This document shows, one piece after another, positions 8,167 through 20,072 of a DNA stretch of 64,000 bases; position 1 is the stretch's first letter, and each line of letters begins with the position of its first letter. The translations under genes were made by a program, and so were the position numbers. The stretch is from Bacteroides clarus YIT 12056 (GTDB lineage: Bacteria; Bacteroidota; Bacteroidia; Bacteroidales; Bacteroidaceae). A model generated the notes under the pieces. It saw only the letters and a list, made by a program, of their open reading frames with translations. It made no database searches and was not told where the DNA came from. Location: positions 372,001 to 436,000 of the forward strand of contig NZ_FQWK01000003.1 in assembly GCF_900129655.1 (NCBI RefSeq), written 5' to 3'.

Positions 8167-9993
8167 ATGAAAAAGAACTTAGTTTTACTGCTCACGGTCA
8201 TAGCGGCTCTGAGCGGTTGTATGCAAAATGATTTAGCCGAGATACGCAGAGAACAGGCAACTCTTGCCGCACGCATATCGGCTATTGAGAAATGGCAAGC
8301 ATTGGTAAACGACAACATCGCCGGCTTGCAGTCCATCATCAATGCACAAAGCGACAACGACTATGTGACGAGCGTAACTCCCCTCACCGATGGCTCGGGC
8401 TACGTAATAAACTTTGTGAAAAGCGGAGCCGTCACCATCAGAAACGGCGAGCAGGGTATTGCCGGAGCCACTCCCCAAATCAGCGCAAAAGAGGATAACG
8501 GTATCTACTACTGGACTTTAAACGGCGATTATCTCCGTGTCGACGGCAAACGGCTGCGTGTCACCGGCGAACCGGGAGCTACCGCCCCCACTCCCCGGCT
8601 GAAAACAGGCAGCACGCTCAATTCGGAAAGCGGCGGTTCCGCTTATGAGGCGGATGCGACCTATCTCAGTGTGGACAACGGCGCCAATTGGACAAAAGTA
8701 ACGGGACCTCAAGGCGACGCCATCTTCACAACGGACGGTATCGATACCGACAACGACGACTATATAGAGCTGACGCTGGCCGACGGCACAACCAAAATCC
8801 GGCTTCCCCGCTACAAGACTTTCCAAATAGGTACGGATACGGAACACACCAATGCCGCCATCTCCCTCACCGAGCTTGCTACCGACATTCCTCTCAGTCT
8901 GCCCAGCGACCTCAAGGCAGACAGCTATACCGCTATCATGGCTCAAATCACCAGCGACCGGGGTACAAGCACGGATATCAAAACCCGCGCCGCCGCTCTC
9001 CCCTGGACAGTGAGTGTGGAACATCCTACATTTGACCCGGCTACCGGCAACTGCAAGAATGACGCCAAAGTAACGGTTACCGCTCCCGAGGACATTGCTG
9101 ACGGCGAAACCGCCATGCTCGAAGTAAGCATTATAGGCGCAGACGGCCGGAAAACAATAGCCACCCGCGCTTTGAAATACACCGCAATAGTCAACACAGG
9201 TGACTATTATTACAGCGACGGCACTTTCTCCGCCTCTCTTATCTCTTCCAAAACATGCATAGGCGTAATCTTTCATGTGGGCGATGTAGCAAAAGACGAC
9301 GCTGTATTAAGAGCAAAGATAGGCGACACGTCTACCGGTAACCACGGACTTGTGGTAGCATTGAAAGATGCCGGCAAAGGAGTAATTTGGCAGACAGCCG
9401 ATGCAGCTATCGGCGATGCCGGCCTTTCCGAGCCTTATGTCAGCATCCTTATCGCAAAGACCAGAGATGAAGACCCTGACGGCAATCTGAATATGATGTT
9501 AGGATATAACAATACGGAAGTTATCAAAAAATACAACAAAAGCAATAGCGGCAGTAAAGCCACCATCCTGCAATCCATAGATACTTATGCGGCAAGCAAT
9601 ACGGCTCCCGATAAGAGTAGCGGGTGGTATCTTCCCTCCATCAAGGAACTTTCCCTTATATACTCGGGGATTATCAACGGAAGTATCTGGGATCTTGGGT
9701 ATGATATTCCTGCAAACACATCCAACAAAACCTTAATCGAGAAAAAGTTCAGTACATTAAACACCCAAGCAGCCGGTAGTGCCGAGAACTTTTCAATACG
9801 CAGGAACAATGACCCTTCCAATAACTACTTAGGCTATTGGTCGAGTTCGGAAGCTCCGGAGAAACACACTGCAAATCCTAATCAAGATTATTTCAATCGC
9901 GCATGGTACGGTGATTTTCTTGACAGCTACATTAATCAAACCTACAAAAACGATGACGGGCGTCTTTGTGTCAGAGCAATTTTAGCATTTTAA
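8167..9993 (+). CDS. DUF4988-type surface lipoprotein with C-terminal lectin-like domain
   Basis: 608 residues from the ATG at 8167. This start gives a lipoprotein signal (M-K-K-N-L-V... with lipobox L-S-G-C); the frame is open back to 8017 but without signal features. After Cys19 comes a short coiled coil (residues ~22-55), then a region resembling the DUF4988 N-terminal domain of Bacteroides surface lipoproteins, with collagen-like G-E-Q-G and G-E-P-G-A turns. A beta-rich middle follows. The C-terminal ~200 residues carry W-Y-L-P-S-I-K-E-L, Y-W-S-S-S-E and C-V-R-A-I-L-A-F, the pattern of DUF1566/FISUMP-like, C-type-lectin-like domains. The likely role is a surface adhesin or glycan-binding lipoprotein; the ligand is unknown. 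Confidence 0.7.
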   Translation: MKKNLVLLLTVIAALSGCMQNDLAEIRREQATLAARISAIEKWQALVNDNIAGLQSIINAQSDNDYVTSVTPLTDGSGYVINFVKSGAVTIRNGEQGIAGATPQISAKEDNGIYYWTLNGDYLRVDGKRLRVTGEPGATAPTPRLKTGSTLNSESGGSAYEADATYLSVDNGANWTKVTGPQGDAIFTTDGIDTDNDDYIELTLADGTTKIRLPRYKTFQIGTDTEHTNAAISLTELATDIPLSLPSDLKADSYTAIMAQITSDRGTSTDIKTRAAALPWTVSVEHPTFDPATGNCKNDAKVTVTAPEDIADGETAMLEVSIIGADGRKTIATRALKYTAIVNTGDYYYSDGTFSASLISSKTCIGVIFHVGDVAKDDAVLRAKIGDTSTGNHGLVVALKDAGKGVIWQTADAAIGDAGLSEPYVSILIAKTRDEDPDGNLNMMLGYNNTEVIKKYNKSNSGSKATILQSIDTYAASNTAPDKSSGWYLPSIKELSLIYSGIINGSIWDLGYDIPANTSNKTLIEKKFSTLNTQAAGSAENFSIRRNNDPSNNYLGYWSSSEAPEKHTANPNQDYFNRAWYGDFLDSYINQTYKNDDGRLCVRAILAF

Positions 9994-10044
9994 CTCCCGA
10001 TATGTAATAATATTGAGTTTTAGAAATTCAGGCCTACCGCTATC

Positions 10045-10086
10045 AAACAATCAAGGCTGAATTAAAATTCAGCCTTGATTGTTTTA
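10045..10086. terminator. Bidirectional terminator, lipoprotein/gcvT
   Basis: A perfect 18-bp stem (AAACAATCAAGGCTGAAT and its complement) surrounds a four-base loop between convergent genes. Confidence 0.88.
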
Positions 10087-10116
10087 AATAAAATAAGGTA
10101 TCTTTATTTCACAATC

Positions 10117-11208
10117 CTATACTTTGCCCCGGAACGGCGGACGTACCACCACCGCTTTCAGCTTGCGCCCGCGCATATCGATACAGATTTCCGTACCAAC
10201 CTTGCTATATTCGGGCTTCACATATCCCATACCGATACCGATTTTACGGGTAGGCGACATGGTACCCGACGTAACCACGCCAATGGGAGCGCCTTCCGGG
10301 CTCTGCAATTCATAACCGTGACGGGGAATACCGCGATCCACCATTTCAAAGCCAACCAATTTACGCGCCGTACCCTCCGCTTTCTGTTTCTCCAGCATCG
10401 GACGGTTGGTAAAGTTCTTACCCTCCGCAAACTTGGTAATCCATCCCAGCCCGGCTTCGATGGGCGACGTGGTATCATCCAGGTCATTTCCATACAGGCA
10501 GAACCCCATCTCAAGACGAAGCGTATCACGGGCACCTAAGCCGATAGGCTTGATACTGAACTCCGCACCTGCCTCGAACACGGCATTCCATATCTTCATC
10601 GCCGCTTCGGGATAGAAATAAAGTTCAAAACCTCCGGCTCCGGTATAGCCGGTATTGGAGATTATGACATCCGGCTCGCCTGCAAACTCCCCATGCGTAA
10701 AAGTGTAATATGGAAGCTCAGAAAGATTGACAGGCGTCAGCTTCTGCAATGCCTCGACGGCTTTCGGTCCTTGTACCGCAAGCTGCGCCATACGGTCGGA
10801 AGCATTCTCCAATTCAGCCCCCTCCGTATTATGAGACACACACCAGTTCCAGTCCTTCTCGATATTGGAAGCGTTGACAACCAGCAGATACTTCTCCTGT
10901 TCGTACTGATAGACCAGCAAATCGTCTACAATACCGCCATCCTCATTGGGAAAGCAAGTGTACTGTACTTTACCGGGCGTAAGGGCGGCCACATTGTTAG
11001 AAGTGACTTTCTGCAAAAAGTCCAAAGCATGCGGGCCTTTCACCCAAAACTCTCCCATGTGGGAGACATCGAATACGCCGACGCCCTTGCAAACGGTGAG
11101 ATGTTCGTCAATGATACCGGAATATTCGATAGGCATATTGTATCCCGCAAATTCGTGCATCTTAGCGCCCAGCGAGATGTGTGTTTCTGTAAACGGAGTG
11201 GTTTTCAT
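10117..11208 (-). CDS. gcvT: Glycine cleavage system T protein (aminomethyltransferase)
   Basis: 363 residues, standard length. Typical features are the N-terminal [10 protein letters not shown], the F-D-V-S-H-M-G-E folate-domain motif, Y-T-G-A-G-G-F-E and the C-terminal D-M-R-G-R-K. It moves the aminomethyl carbon from the lipoyl H protein to tetrahydrofolate, releasing ammonia. No other glycine cleavage gene is adjacent. It lies downstream of pepT on the same strand with only 36 bases between, so the two may be cotranscribed. Confidence 0.95.
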   Translation of the reverse strand: MKTTPFTETHISLGAKMHEFAGYNMPIEYSGIIDEHLTVCKGVGVFDVSHMGEFWVKGPHALDFLQKVTSNNVAALTPGKVQYTCFPNEDGGIVDDLLVYQYEQEKYLLVVNASNIEKDWNWCVSHNTEGAELENASDRMAQLAVQGPKAVEALQKLTPVNLSELPYYTFTHGEFAGEPDVIISNTGYTGAGGFELYFYPEAAMKIWNAVFEAGAEFSIKPIGLGARDTLRLEMGFCLYGNDLDDTTSPIEAGLGWITKFAEGKNFTNRPMLEKQKAEGTARKLVGFEMVDRGIPRHGYELQSPEGAPIGVVTSGTMSPTRKIGIGMGYVKPEYSKVGTEICIDMRGRKLKAVVVRPPFRGKV

Positions 11209-11244
11209 GGTATGAGGAATGAGTTATGAGTTATAAGTTGTGAG

Positions 11245-12468
11245 TTATTGGGCGGCAACGAGTTCGGCGATCTTGACGATAACATTCATGGCCTTCTCCA
11301 TGTTCTGAATGGGAACGAACTCGTAACGTCCGTGGAAATTCAGACCGCCGGCAAAGATGTTGGGACAAGGCAACCCTTTGAACGAAAGTTGCGCACCGTC
11401 CGTACCGCCGCGAATAGCTTTTACGTGAGGCTCTACGCCGACAGCTTCCATAGCCTTGAAAGCAGTATCGATGATGTGCATCACCGGTTCAATCTTCTCG
11501 CGCATATTATAATATTGGTCGTGCAGCTCCAGTACGGCCGTACCCTCGCCATATTCGGCGTTAATCTTGCGGACAAGGTGTTCAAACTCTTTCTTGCGGT
11601 TCTCAAAACGAACACGGTCGTGGTCGCGAATGATGTAGGAAACCGTAGTCCGCTCCACTTCACCCGTAATGCCGATGAGGTGATAGAATCCTTCATAACC
11701 TTCGGTATGTTCCGGCGTTTCGTGGCCGGGAAGCATGGAAATAAAACGGTTGGCTACGCGGATAGAGTTTATCATCTTGTTTTTGGCGTATCCCGGATGT
11801 ACATTGCGTCCCTTGAACACAATCTTGGCGGAAGCCGCATTGAAGTTCTCGAACTCCAACTCGCCCACTTCACCACCATCCATGGTATAGGCCCATTCGC
11901 AGCCGAACTGCTCGACATTGAACTTATGCGCTCCCAAACCTATTTCCTCGTCGGGATTGAAACCGATACGGATTTTACCGTGTTTGATTTCAGGATGCTC
12001 TTTCAGATAGGCTATCGCCGAAACAATCTCCGCGATACCCGCTTTGTCATCGGCGCCCAGCAAAGTCTTTCCGTCGGTGACAATCAAATCTTCTCCCTTA
12101 TGGTCGAGCAGTTCCGGGAACTGGGCGGGAGAAAGAACCACTTTCCCTTCTGCGCAAAGAACAATATCCTTGCCGTCGTAATTCTCTACAATGCGCGGAG
12201 AAACATCTTTTCCGCTCATATCGGGACTTGTATCCATGTGCGCGATGAAGCCGACAACAGGCACAGGCTTATCTGTATTGGCAGGAAGGGTGGCAAACAG
12301 ATAACCGTTTTCATCCAACGTAATATCTTCCAAACCCAAAGATTCCAATTCTTCTTTCAAAAACCTGGCAAATACCATTTGCCCCGGAGTACTCGGAGTT
12401 ACTCCACTCTCCTCATTCGATTGCGTATCGAAACTTACATACTTTAAAAAACGTTCTACTAAAGTCAT
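11245..12468 (-). CDS. pepT: Peptidase T (tripeptide aminopeptidase)
   Basis: 407 residues of the M20B family. Zinc-site motifs are present: A-H-M-D-T-S-P-D near residue 80, L-G-A-D-D-K-A-G near 142 and N-P-D-E-E-I-G-L-G near 175. It is a cytoplasmic exopeptidase removing N-terminal residues from tripeptides. It sits immediately upstream of gcvT. Confidence 0.95.
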   Translation of the reverse strand: MTLVERFLKYVSFDTQSNEESGVTPSTPGQMVFARFLKEELESLGLEDITLDENGYLFATLPANTDKPVPVVGFIAHMDTSPDMSGKDVSPRIVENYDGKDIVLCAEGKVVLSPAQFPELLDHKGEDLIVTDGKTLLGADDKAGIAEIVSAIAYLKEHPEIKHGKIRIGFNPDEEIGLGAHKFNVEQFGCEWAYTMDGGEVGELEFENFNAASAKIVFKGRNVHPGYAKNKMINSIRVANRFISMLPGHETPEHTEGYEGFYHLIGITGEVERTTVSYIIRDHDRVRFENRKKEFEHLVRKINAEYGEGTAVLELHDQYYNMREKIEPVMHIIDTAFKAMEAVGVEPHVKAIRGGTDGAQLSFKGLPCPNIFAGGLNFHGRYEFVPIQNMEKAMNVIVKIAELVAAQ

Positions 12469-12475
12469 AATGATT

Positions 12476-12595
12476 AGTGATTAGGGTTTAGTGATTAGTG
12501 ATTAGCGATGAACGATTAACGGTCGGTAGGCTGCAACCGCGCCCTCCCTCTTTATCCGAACGGCATTAATCACTAATCACTAAACCCTAATCGCT
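12476..12595. repeat. 28-29 bp inverted repeat built from GTGATTA units
   Basis: The arm at 12476-12504 and its complement at 12567-12595 differ at one or two bases. Each arm consists of GTGATTAG-like heptads with a GGGTTTA interruption. They flank a ~60-base GC-richer centre upstream of pepT. Similar heptad strings (GAGTTATGAGTTATAAG) sit in the gap between gcvT and pepT. No coding frame. Confidence 0.6.
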
Positions 12596-12623
12596 ATTTT
12601 ACTGTTTTCCTGCCGTAAAGTTA

Positions 12624-12667
12624 AAAAAAGGGTCGTGAACTGCCAAGCAATTCACGACCCTTTTTTA
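12624..12667. terminator. Bidirectional terminator downstream of the PurF-like gene
   Basis: GGGTCGTGAA pairs with TTCACGACCC, flanked by A and T runs. On the minus strand it ends the PurF-like transcript. Confidence 0.85.
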
Positions 12668-12690
12668 TTCCTTGATAACTATTTTGTCAA

Positions 12691-14100
12691 TCAAAAGTGG
12701 CTGCTACCGTCAAAGCAGTGGGTACAAAGTTTACATTTAGGCAGGCCGATAGCCTCAACCAGTGTCTCCAGCGTATTGAATTTTAATGAAGACAGACCGA
12801 AACGCTCGCGGATAACTTCTACCATTTTCTCGTACTCCGGCGAACCGGTAGTGGCGTATTTCTCAAGATTTTTGTTTTCATCGCCTTCCAGCTCCTTAAT
12901 GACACGACGGGTAATCAACTCCAAATCGCCTTTGGATGCCGTGAAGCCGACAAACGGGCAACTATATATCAACGGCGGACAGGCGATACGGATGTGTACC
13001 TCTTTCGCTCCATACTCATAAAGCACCTTTACATTATCGCGCAACTGGGTTCCGCGGACTATGGAGTCGTCACAGAACAACAGGCGCTTGCCTTCCAGCA
13101 TGGCGCGGTTGGGAATGAGTTTCATCTTCGCCACCAGCGAACGCATTTCCTGTCTGCTGGGCGTGAAGCTGCGCGGCCATGTCGGAGTGTATTTTGAAAT
13201 GGCGCGATGATAAGGCACTCCCTTTCCTTCGGCGTACCCCAACGCCATGCCTACGCCGGAATCAGGAATACCGCAAGTGCAATCCACTTCCGAAGTATCG
13301 GTTTGTCCCATCTTCAATCCGGAAGAGAAACGTACGTCTTCCACATTCTTTCCCTCATAACAGGAAGTGGGGAAACCGTAATAAACCCACAGGAAAGAGC
13401 ATATCTGCATCTCCTCATCGGGCTTGCGCATCTGCTCTACTCCATCGGCATGCAGGCGGACAATTTCGCCCGGACCCAAATAGCGGTCTACCTCGTAACC
13501 CAGATTCGGGAAACTGCTCGACTCGCTGGTGGCCGCATAAGCGCCGTCTTTCTTGCCGATGACAACAGGAGTACGCCCCCAACGGTCGCGTGCGGCGATA
13601 ATGCCGTCTTCAGTGAGCAGAAGCATGGAGCATGAGCCTTTAATATGCTTATATACATTCTCAATGCCGTCTACAAAATTCTTGCCCTGTATCAGCAGCA
13701 AAGCGATAAGTTCTGTTTGGTTGGTTTTGCCGGAGCTTAATTCGGCAAAGTGCATGTTTTGCTCCAGAAGTTCGGCTTCCAGTTCTTCCAGATTCACAAT
13801 CTTGGCAACTGTGACGATGGCAAAACGACCGAGATGGGAATTTAAGATAAGAGGTTGAGGGTCTGTGTCGCTGATGATGCCGATGCCGGAATTTCCTTTG
13901 AATTTATCCAGCTCATCTTCAAACTTCGTACGAAAATAGGTACTTTCCAAATTGTGGATAGAGCGCTTGAAAGTCGCTTCTTCCTGATCGTAAGTAGCCA
14001 TACCGCCACGTTTTGTCCCTAAGTGCGAATTATAATCTGTGCCGTAAAACAAATCTGCCACGCAACTTGCTTTGGCGACTGTTCCGAAAAAACCTCCCAT
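12691..14100 (-). CDS. PurF-like amidophosphoribosyltransferase lacking the N-terminal nucleophile cysteine
   Basis: 469 residues. The C-terminal half has a good PRPP-binding motif (L-F-C-D-D-S-I-V-R-G-T, near residue 355). Cysteines in I-C-S-F-L-W, Y-S-C-P-F and C-K-L-C are arranged like the Fe-S ligands of Bacillus-type PurF. The N terminus reads M-G-G-F-F-G where active PurF has Met-Cys-Gly-(V/F)-F-G, so the Ntn-hydrolase cysteine is a glycine; the first cysteine is residue 13. The protein may therefore use ammonia, have another role, or be a regulatory paralogue of a canonical PurF elsewhere. Naming by fold is secure; the reaction is not. Confidence 0.75.
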   Translation of the reverse strand: MGGFFGTVAKASCVADLFYGTDYNSHLGTKRGGMATYDQEEATFKRSIHNLESTYFRTKFEDELDKFKGNSGIGIISDTDPQPLILNSHLGRFAIVTVAKIVNLEELEAELLEQNMHFAELSSGKTNQTELIALLLIQGKNFVDGIENVYKHIKGSCSMLLLTEDGIIAARDRWGRTPVVIGKKDGAYAATSESSSFPNLGYEVDRYLGPGEIVRLHADGVEQMRKPDEEMQICSFLWVYYGFPTSCYEGKNVEDVRFSSGLKMGQTDTSEVDCTCGIPDSGVGMALGYAEGKGVPYHRAISKYTPTWPRSFTPSRQEMRSLVAKMKLIPNRAMLEGKRLLFCDDSIVRGTQLRDNVKVLYEYGAKEVHIRIACPPLIYSCPFVGFTASKGDLELITRRVIKELEGDENKNLEKYATTGSPEYEKMVEVIRERFGLSSLKFNTLETLVEAIGLPKCKLCTHCFDGSSHF

Positions 14101-14185
14101 AAGTTCCTTGTGTTATTAGTTATTTTATTAACGGCCGCAAAGGTACAAAGAAGTTTCCTTGTTAGCGCCATTTTCCACCTCTAAA

Positions 14186-14230
14186 AAAATAATAAAAAGA
14201 CTCCCCGCCGAACGAAAATCCGGCGGGGAG
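14186..14230 (-). terminator. Terminator of the GH97 gene
   Basis: CTCCCCGCCG pairs perfectly with CGGCGGGGAG, and on the minus strand a T-rich run follows. Confidence 0.85.
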
Positions 14231-14267
14231 CCAACCAATACCTAATCGGAAACTCTTTTTACCCTGA

Positions 14268-16445
<2,178 letters not shown>

Positions 16446-16455
16446 TTATTTGATG

Positions 16456-16463
16456 CAAATATA
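16456..16463 (-). promoter_or_regulatory. -7 promoter box for the GH97 gene
   Basis: On the minus strand TATATTTG fits TAnnTTTG, 26 bases before the GH97 start. No clear -33 TTTG; a weak -33 is common where an activator works. Confidence 0.5.
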
Positions 16464-16518
16464 AGCAGGAAAGTCTCCTGATTTAAAGTTATCAAATGAA
16501 AATAGATATGAAATAAAA

Positions 16519-16530
16519 GCAAACGTTTGC
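16519..16530. promoter_or_regulatory. Perfect 12-bp palindrome, LacI-type operator-like
   Basis: GCAAACGTTTGC lies about 55 bases upstream of the GH97 -7 box and 70 bases before the crcB promoter on the other strand. The AAACGTTTGCATAA part is shared with the site before the GH13 gene. The distance from the GH97 promoter would suit an activator or long-range regulator; this is inference. Confidence 0.5.
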
Positions 16531-16599
16531 ATAAGTGATTATAAACCTGTTTTTTAAAGAAAAGACGCCCAGTCGAAAATACAAATGGGATGAAAACAT

Positions 16600-16607
16600 T
16601 ATCTTTG
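16600..16607 (+). promoter_or_regulatory. -7 promoter box for crcB
   Basis: TATCTTTG matches the consensus and lies 28 bases before the crcB ATG. The short leader leaves no room for a fluoride riboswitch. Confidence 0.6.
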
Positions 16608-16634
16608 CCAACCAAATACCAGACTTCGATTATT

Positions 16635-17012
16635 ATGACTAAAATACTGATAGCCATATTTCTTGGCGGCGGCACCGGCAGCGTATTGCGCTATTGCACG
16701 CAAATGGCGCTCCACGAACGGATAGTACCCTACTCCTTTCCCTGGGCCACATTTGCCGTAAACATCATCGGAAGTTTCCTGATAGGATTGTTCTATGCCT
16801 TGTCCGCGCGCTTCAACTTATCCACGGAAGTAAGAATGCTGCTGACTACCGGCTTGTGCGGCGGCTTCACCACCTTTTCCACATTCTCCAACGACGGATT
16901 GATGCTGATAAAACAAGGATTCTACGGGTTATTCGCCCTATATACCTTATTAAGTATTTTATTGGGATTTTTTGCGGTATTGGGCGGAAGTATTTTAGGA
17001 AAGACCTTTTAA
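16635..17012 (+). CDS. crcB: Fluoride channel CrcB/Fluc
   Basis: 125 residues from ATG 16635 (an in-frame ATG 15 codons earlier adds a non-family tail). Four membrane helices and the family motifs G-G-G-T-G-S-V-L-R-Y, N-I-I-G-S-F-L-I-G and G-G-F-T-T-F-S-T-F are present, including the Asn and Phe residues lining the pore. It exports fluoride as a dual-topology dimer. The pentapeptide-repeat gene starts one base past its stop. Confidence 0.93.
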   Translation: MTKILIAIFLGGGTGSVLRYCTQMALHERIVPYSFPWATFAVNIIGSFLIGLFYALSARFNLSTEVRMLLTTGLCGGFTTFSTFSNDGLMLIKQGFYGLFALYTLLSILLGFFAVLGGSILGKTF

Positions 17013-17013
17013 A

Positions 17014-17691
17014 ATGGCAGCCATGAAACCGAGCAAACTTTTCAGCATGCCGCCCGTACGGATTGTCTCGCCCACTCTTGAAGGACAGGCCGAGAGCTCC
17101 AAATCACTCAAGGAATGGTTCGTGACAGAAGAAACCGTCAGAGGGCTGCGCTTCAACAGACAGACGGAAGAGTCTATCGATTGCTCTTATAAGAGTATCA
17201 CCAATTGTACTTTCAGTCATGTACAGTTCAACAACTGCAAACTGAAGGCAACCCACTTTACGGATGTCCGTTTCGAGCATTGCGATTTGTCCAATATATC
17301 GTTTGCGGAGAGCTCCCTTTTCCGGGTAGAATTCATTTCCTGCAAGCTGGTCGGGACAAACCTGCCCGAAACGATTCTGAATCATTGCAGGATGCGGGAT
17401 TGCAATGCAAGATATCTCAATCTGTCCATGAGTAAAATCAACCAGGCGGAATTCGCCACCTGTGATTTGCGCAACAGCGACCTCAACGACTGCAAACTGA
17501 CTTCCGTCGCCTTTACAGATTGCGAACTGGTGGAAGCGGAATTTTCGCATACTCCGCTAAGAGGCATCGATTTGAGTGATTCGCATATCGAGGGCATACA
17601 TGTCAATCTGCCGGACATACGGGGAGCTATCGTCAGTACCCACCAAGCCATGGACCTGACCAGCCTGTTGGGACTCGTAATAAAAGACTGA
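17014..17691 (+). CDS. Pentapeptide-repeat protein
   Basis: 225 residues. From about residue 55 to 205 the protein repeats A(D/N)LXX-like pentads (N-C-T-F-S, N-C-K-L-K, H-C-D-L-S, T-C-D-L-R, D-C-E-L-V), predicting a right-handed quadrilateral beta-helix. Cys often precedes the central hydrophobic residue. There is no signal peptide, so it is probably cytoplasmic. Function is unknown; some such proteins mimic DNA and protect gyrase, but nothing here supports that specifically. Probably coupled to crcB. Confidence 0.85.
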   Translation: MAAMKPSKLFSMPPVRIVSPTLEGQAESSKSLKEWFVTEETVRGLRFNRQTEESIDCSYKSITNCTFSHVQFNNCKLKATHFTDVRFEHCDLSNISFAESSLFRVEFISCKLVGTNLPETILNHCRMRDCNARYLNLSMSKINQAEFATCDLRNSDLNDCKLTSVAFTDCELVEAEFSHTPLRGIDLSDSHIEGIHVNLPDIRGAIVSTHQAMDLTSLLGLVIKD

Positions 17692-17750
17692 AAACCCGAA
17701 CAATTTTCCGTTTTCGCTTGTTATAGTCATAGAATTTACATTTAAAATAA

Positions 17751-19037
<1,287 letters not shown>

Positions 19038-19079
19038 GTACACGTAAAAGTCAGTAAATGACAGGTATTAAAAAGTTAA

Positions 19080-19117
19080 AGGGAGTACACCATAACAGTG
19101 TGCTCCCTCATCTTTTA
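19080..19117 (+). terminator. Terminator of eno
   Basis: AGGGAGTACAC pairs with GTGTGCTCCCT (one wobble), followed by a short T-rich stretch. Confidence 0.75.
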
Positions 19118-19133
19118 TAGCAATATTATAAAG

Positions 19134-19173
19134 AAAAAAAAGATGCGTCTATATTATGATGCATCTCTTTTTT
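19134..19173. terminator. Terminator downstream of tRNA-Thr
   Basis: AGATGCGTC pairs with GATGCATCT, with A and T runs on the two sides. On the minus strand it follows directly after the tRNA 3' end. Confidence 0.8.
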
Positions 19174-19174
19174 G

Positions 19175-19248
19175 AGCCTCTTGTCGGATTCGAACCAACG
19201 ACCCCGAGATTACAAATCACGTGCTCTGGCCAACTGAGCTAAAGAGGC
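19175..19248 (-). tRNA. tRNA-Thr (anticodon TGT)
   Basis: 74 bases fold into a full cloverleaf: acceptor GCCTCTT/AAGAGGC, D stem GCTC/GAGC, loop TTTGTAA with anticodon TGT, and T stem GTTGG/CCGAC around TTCGAAT. CCA is not encoded. The anticodon stem CGTGA/TCTCG has a T-T mismatch in its middle pair. It follows the SRP-like RNA by two bases on the same strand and is probably cut from one precursor. Confidence 0.95.
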
Positions 19249-19250
19249 AG

Positions 19251-19350
19251 GCGGGTAAGCTTTCTATATCGCGCCGCTACAACCAACTACCTTTGCTGCG
19301 ATCAAGCCCTGGAGGATTTGAAGGGAGCTGGCCGTATAGGACTTACCCAT
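19251..19350 (-). ncRNA. ffs: Signal recognition particle RNA, small bacterial type (probable)
   Basis: Read on the minus strand, the 100 bases form a long hairpin. The base GGGTAAG/CTTACCC and CTATA/TATAG pair, with an inner GC-rich section. The tip has the SRP domain IV layout: CCTCCAGGGC...GCAGCAAAGGTA, comparable to the CCAGG...AGCA symmetric loop of 4.5S RNAs that binds Ffh. The usual GGAA tetraloop is replaced by a TTGA-containing loop. A -7 box precedes it and tRNA-Thr follows. The identification rests on structure and motif by eye. Confidence 0.7.
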
Positions 19351-19361
19351 GTTTGCGGGTG

Positions 19362-19369
19362 CAAAGGTA
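19362..19369 (-). promoter_or_regulatory. -7 promoter box for SRP RNA/tRNA-Thr
   Basis: On the minus strand TACCTTTG fits TAnnTTTG and would start transcription a few bases before the SRP-like hairpin. A weak ATTG lies at the -33 distance. Confidence 0.6.
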
Positions 19370-19453
19370 GATAAAAATTTTAAATCCGCAATACCTTACC
19401 CTAACTTTTTTCAACTTTAACAAGAATACAGGGTCTACAACCAATATTATTTA

Positions 19454-19461
19454 TAACTTTG
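19454..19461 (+). promoter_or_regulatory. -7 promoter box for the DUF4199 operon
   Basis: TAACTTTG fits TAnnTTTG, 20 bases before the first gene of the operon. Confidence 0.55.
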
Positions 19462-19480
19462 CGCCATATTTCTAAGAAAA

Positions 19481-20008
19481 ATGGCAGAAAATAAAGGTTA
19501 CATGCAATACGCGATGTTGTTCGGCACCTATTTGGGCGGATATTGGATTTTAAAATTCATTCTCTTTCCTCTGGGGCTGACAATTCCGTTTTTATCTTTC
19601 CTTTTCGTAGGGCTCACGTTATGTGTTCCTTTCATGGGGTATTATTATGTACGAATATATCGTAATACTGTATGCGGTGGCGGTATCAGCTTCCTGCATG
19701 CATGGATATTCACAGTATTTATGTATATGTTTGCCGCATTGCTGACGGCTGTGGCACATTACATTTATTTCCGTTTCATCGATCATGGTTTCGTTATCAA
19801 TGCCTACGAGTCGCAAATCGATATTTTAAATCAAAGTGGCGTACCGGGCATAGAAGCCTACGCAAACATGTTTCAAGAAACACTGGAAACTGTGAAATCG
19901 CTCACTCCCATAGACATCACCATGCAATTGGTGTCATGGAATGTATTTTGCGGCTCATTACTTGCTCTTCCCACCGCCTTATTTGTAATGAGACGTAAGA
20001 AGGAATGA
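19481..20008 (+). CDS. DUF4199-like four-helix membrane protein
   Basis: 175 residues with about four transmembrane helices (approx. residues 12-30, 35-55, 72-95 and 145-165). The length, helix pattern and position before a GT2 gene match Bacteroidota DUF4199 proteins. Function unknown; the context suggests an inner-membrane helper in lipid-linked glycan transfer. The family name is given from memory of this gene order. Confidence 0.65.
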   Translation: MAENKGYMQYAMLFGTYLGGYWILKFILFPLGLTIPFLSFLFVGLTLCVPFMGYYYVRIYRNTVCGGGISFLHAWIFTVFMYMFAALLTAVAHYIYFRFIDHGFVINAYESQIDILNQSGVPGIEAYANMFQETLETVKSLTPIDITMQLVSWNVFCGSLLALPTALFVMRRKKE

Positions 20009-20072
20009 CAAGCAAAGACGGATTTCAGATAAATTCAGGTATAGTGTAAATAGTAAAATCGTAAATAAGCAA

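Noticed and set aside
9585..9993. Diversity-generating retroelement target in the lectin-like C terminus
   Set aside because: No template repeat and no DGR-type reverse transcriptase; the only RT in the window is the group II intron protein.
11209..11244. Glycine riboswitch before gcvT
   Set aside because: Only 36 bases separate gcvT and pepT, consisting of AT-rich heptad repeats without aptamer structure.
11248..12447. Long plus-strand frame opposite pepT (399 codons)
   Set aside because: Antisense shadow of pepT with no protein signature.
16608..16634. Fluoride riboswitch before crcB
   Set aside because: The -7 box leaves a leader of about 20 bases, too short for the aptamer.
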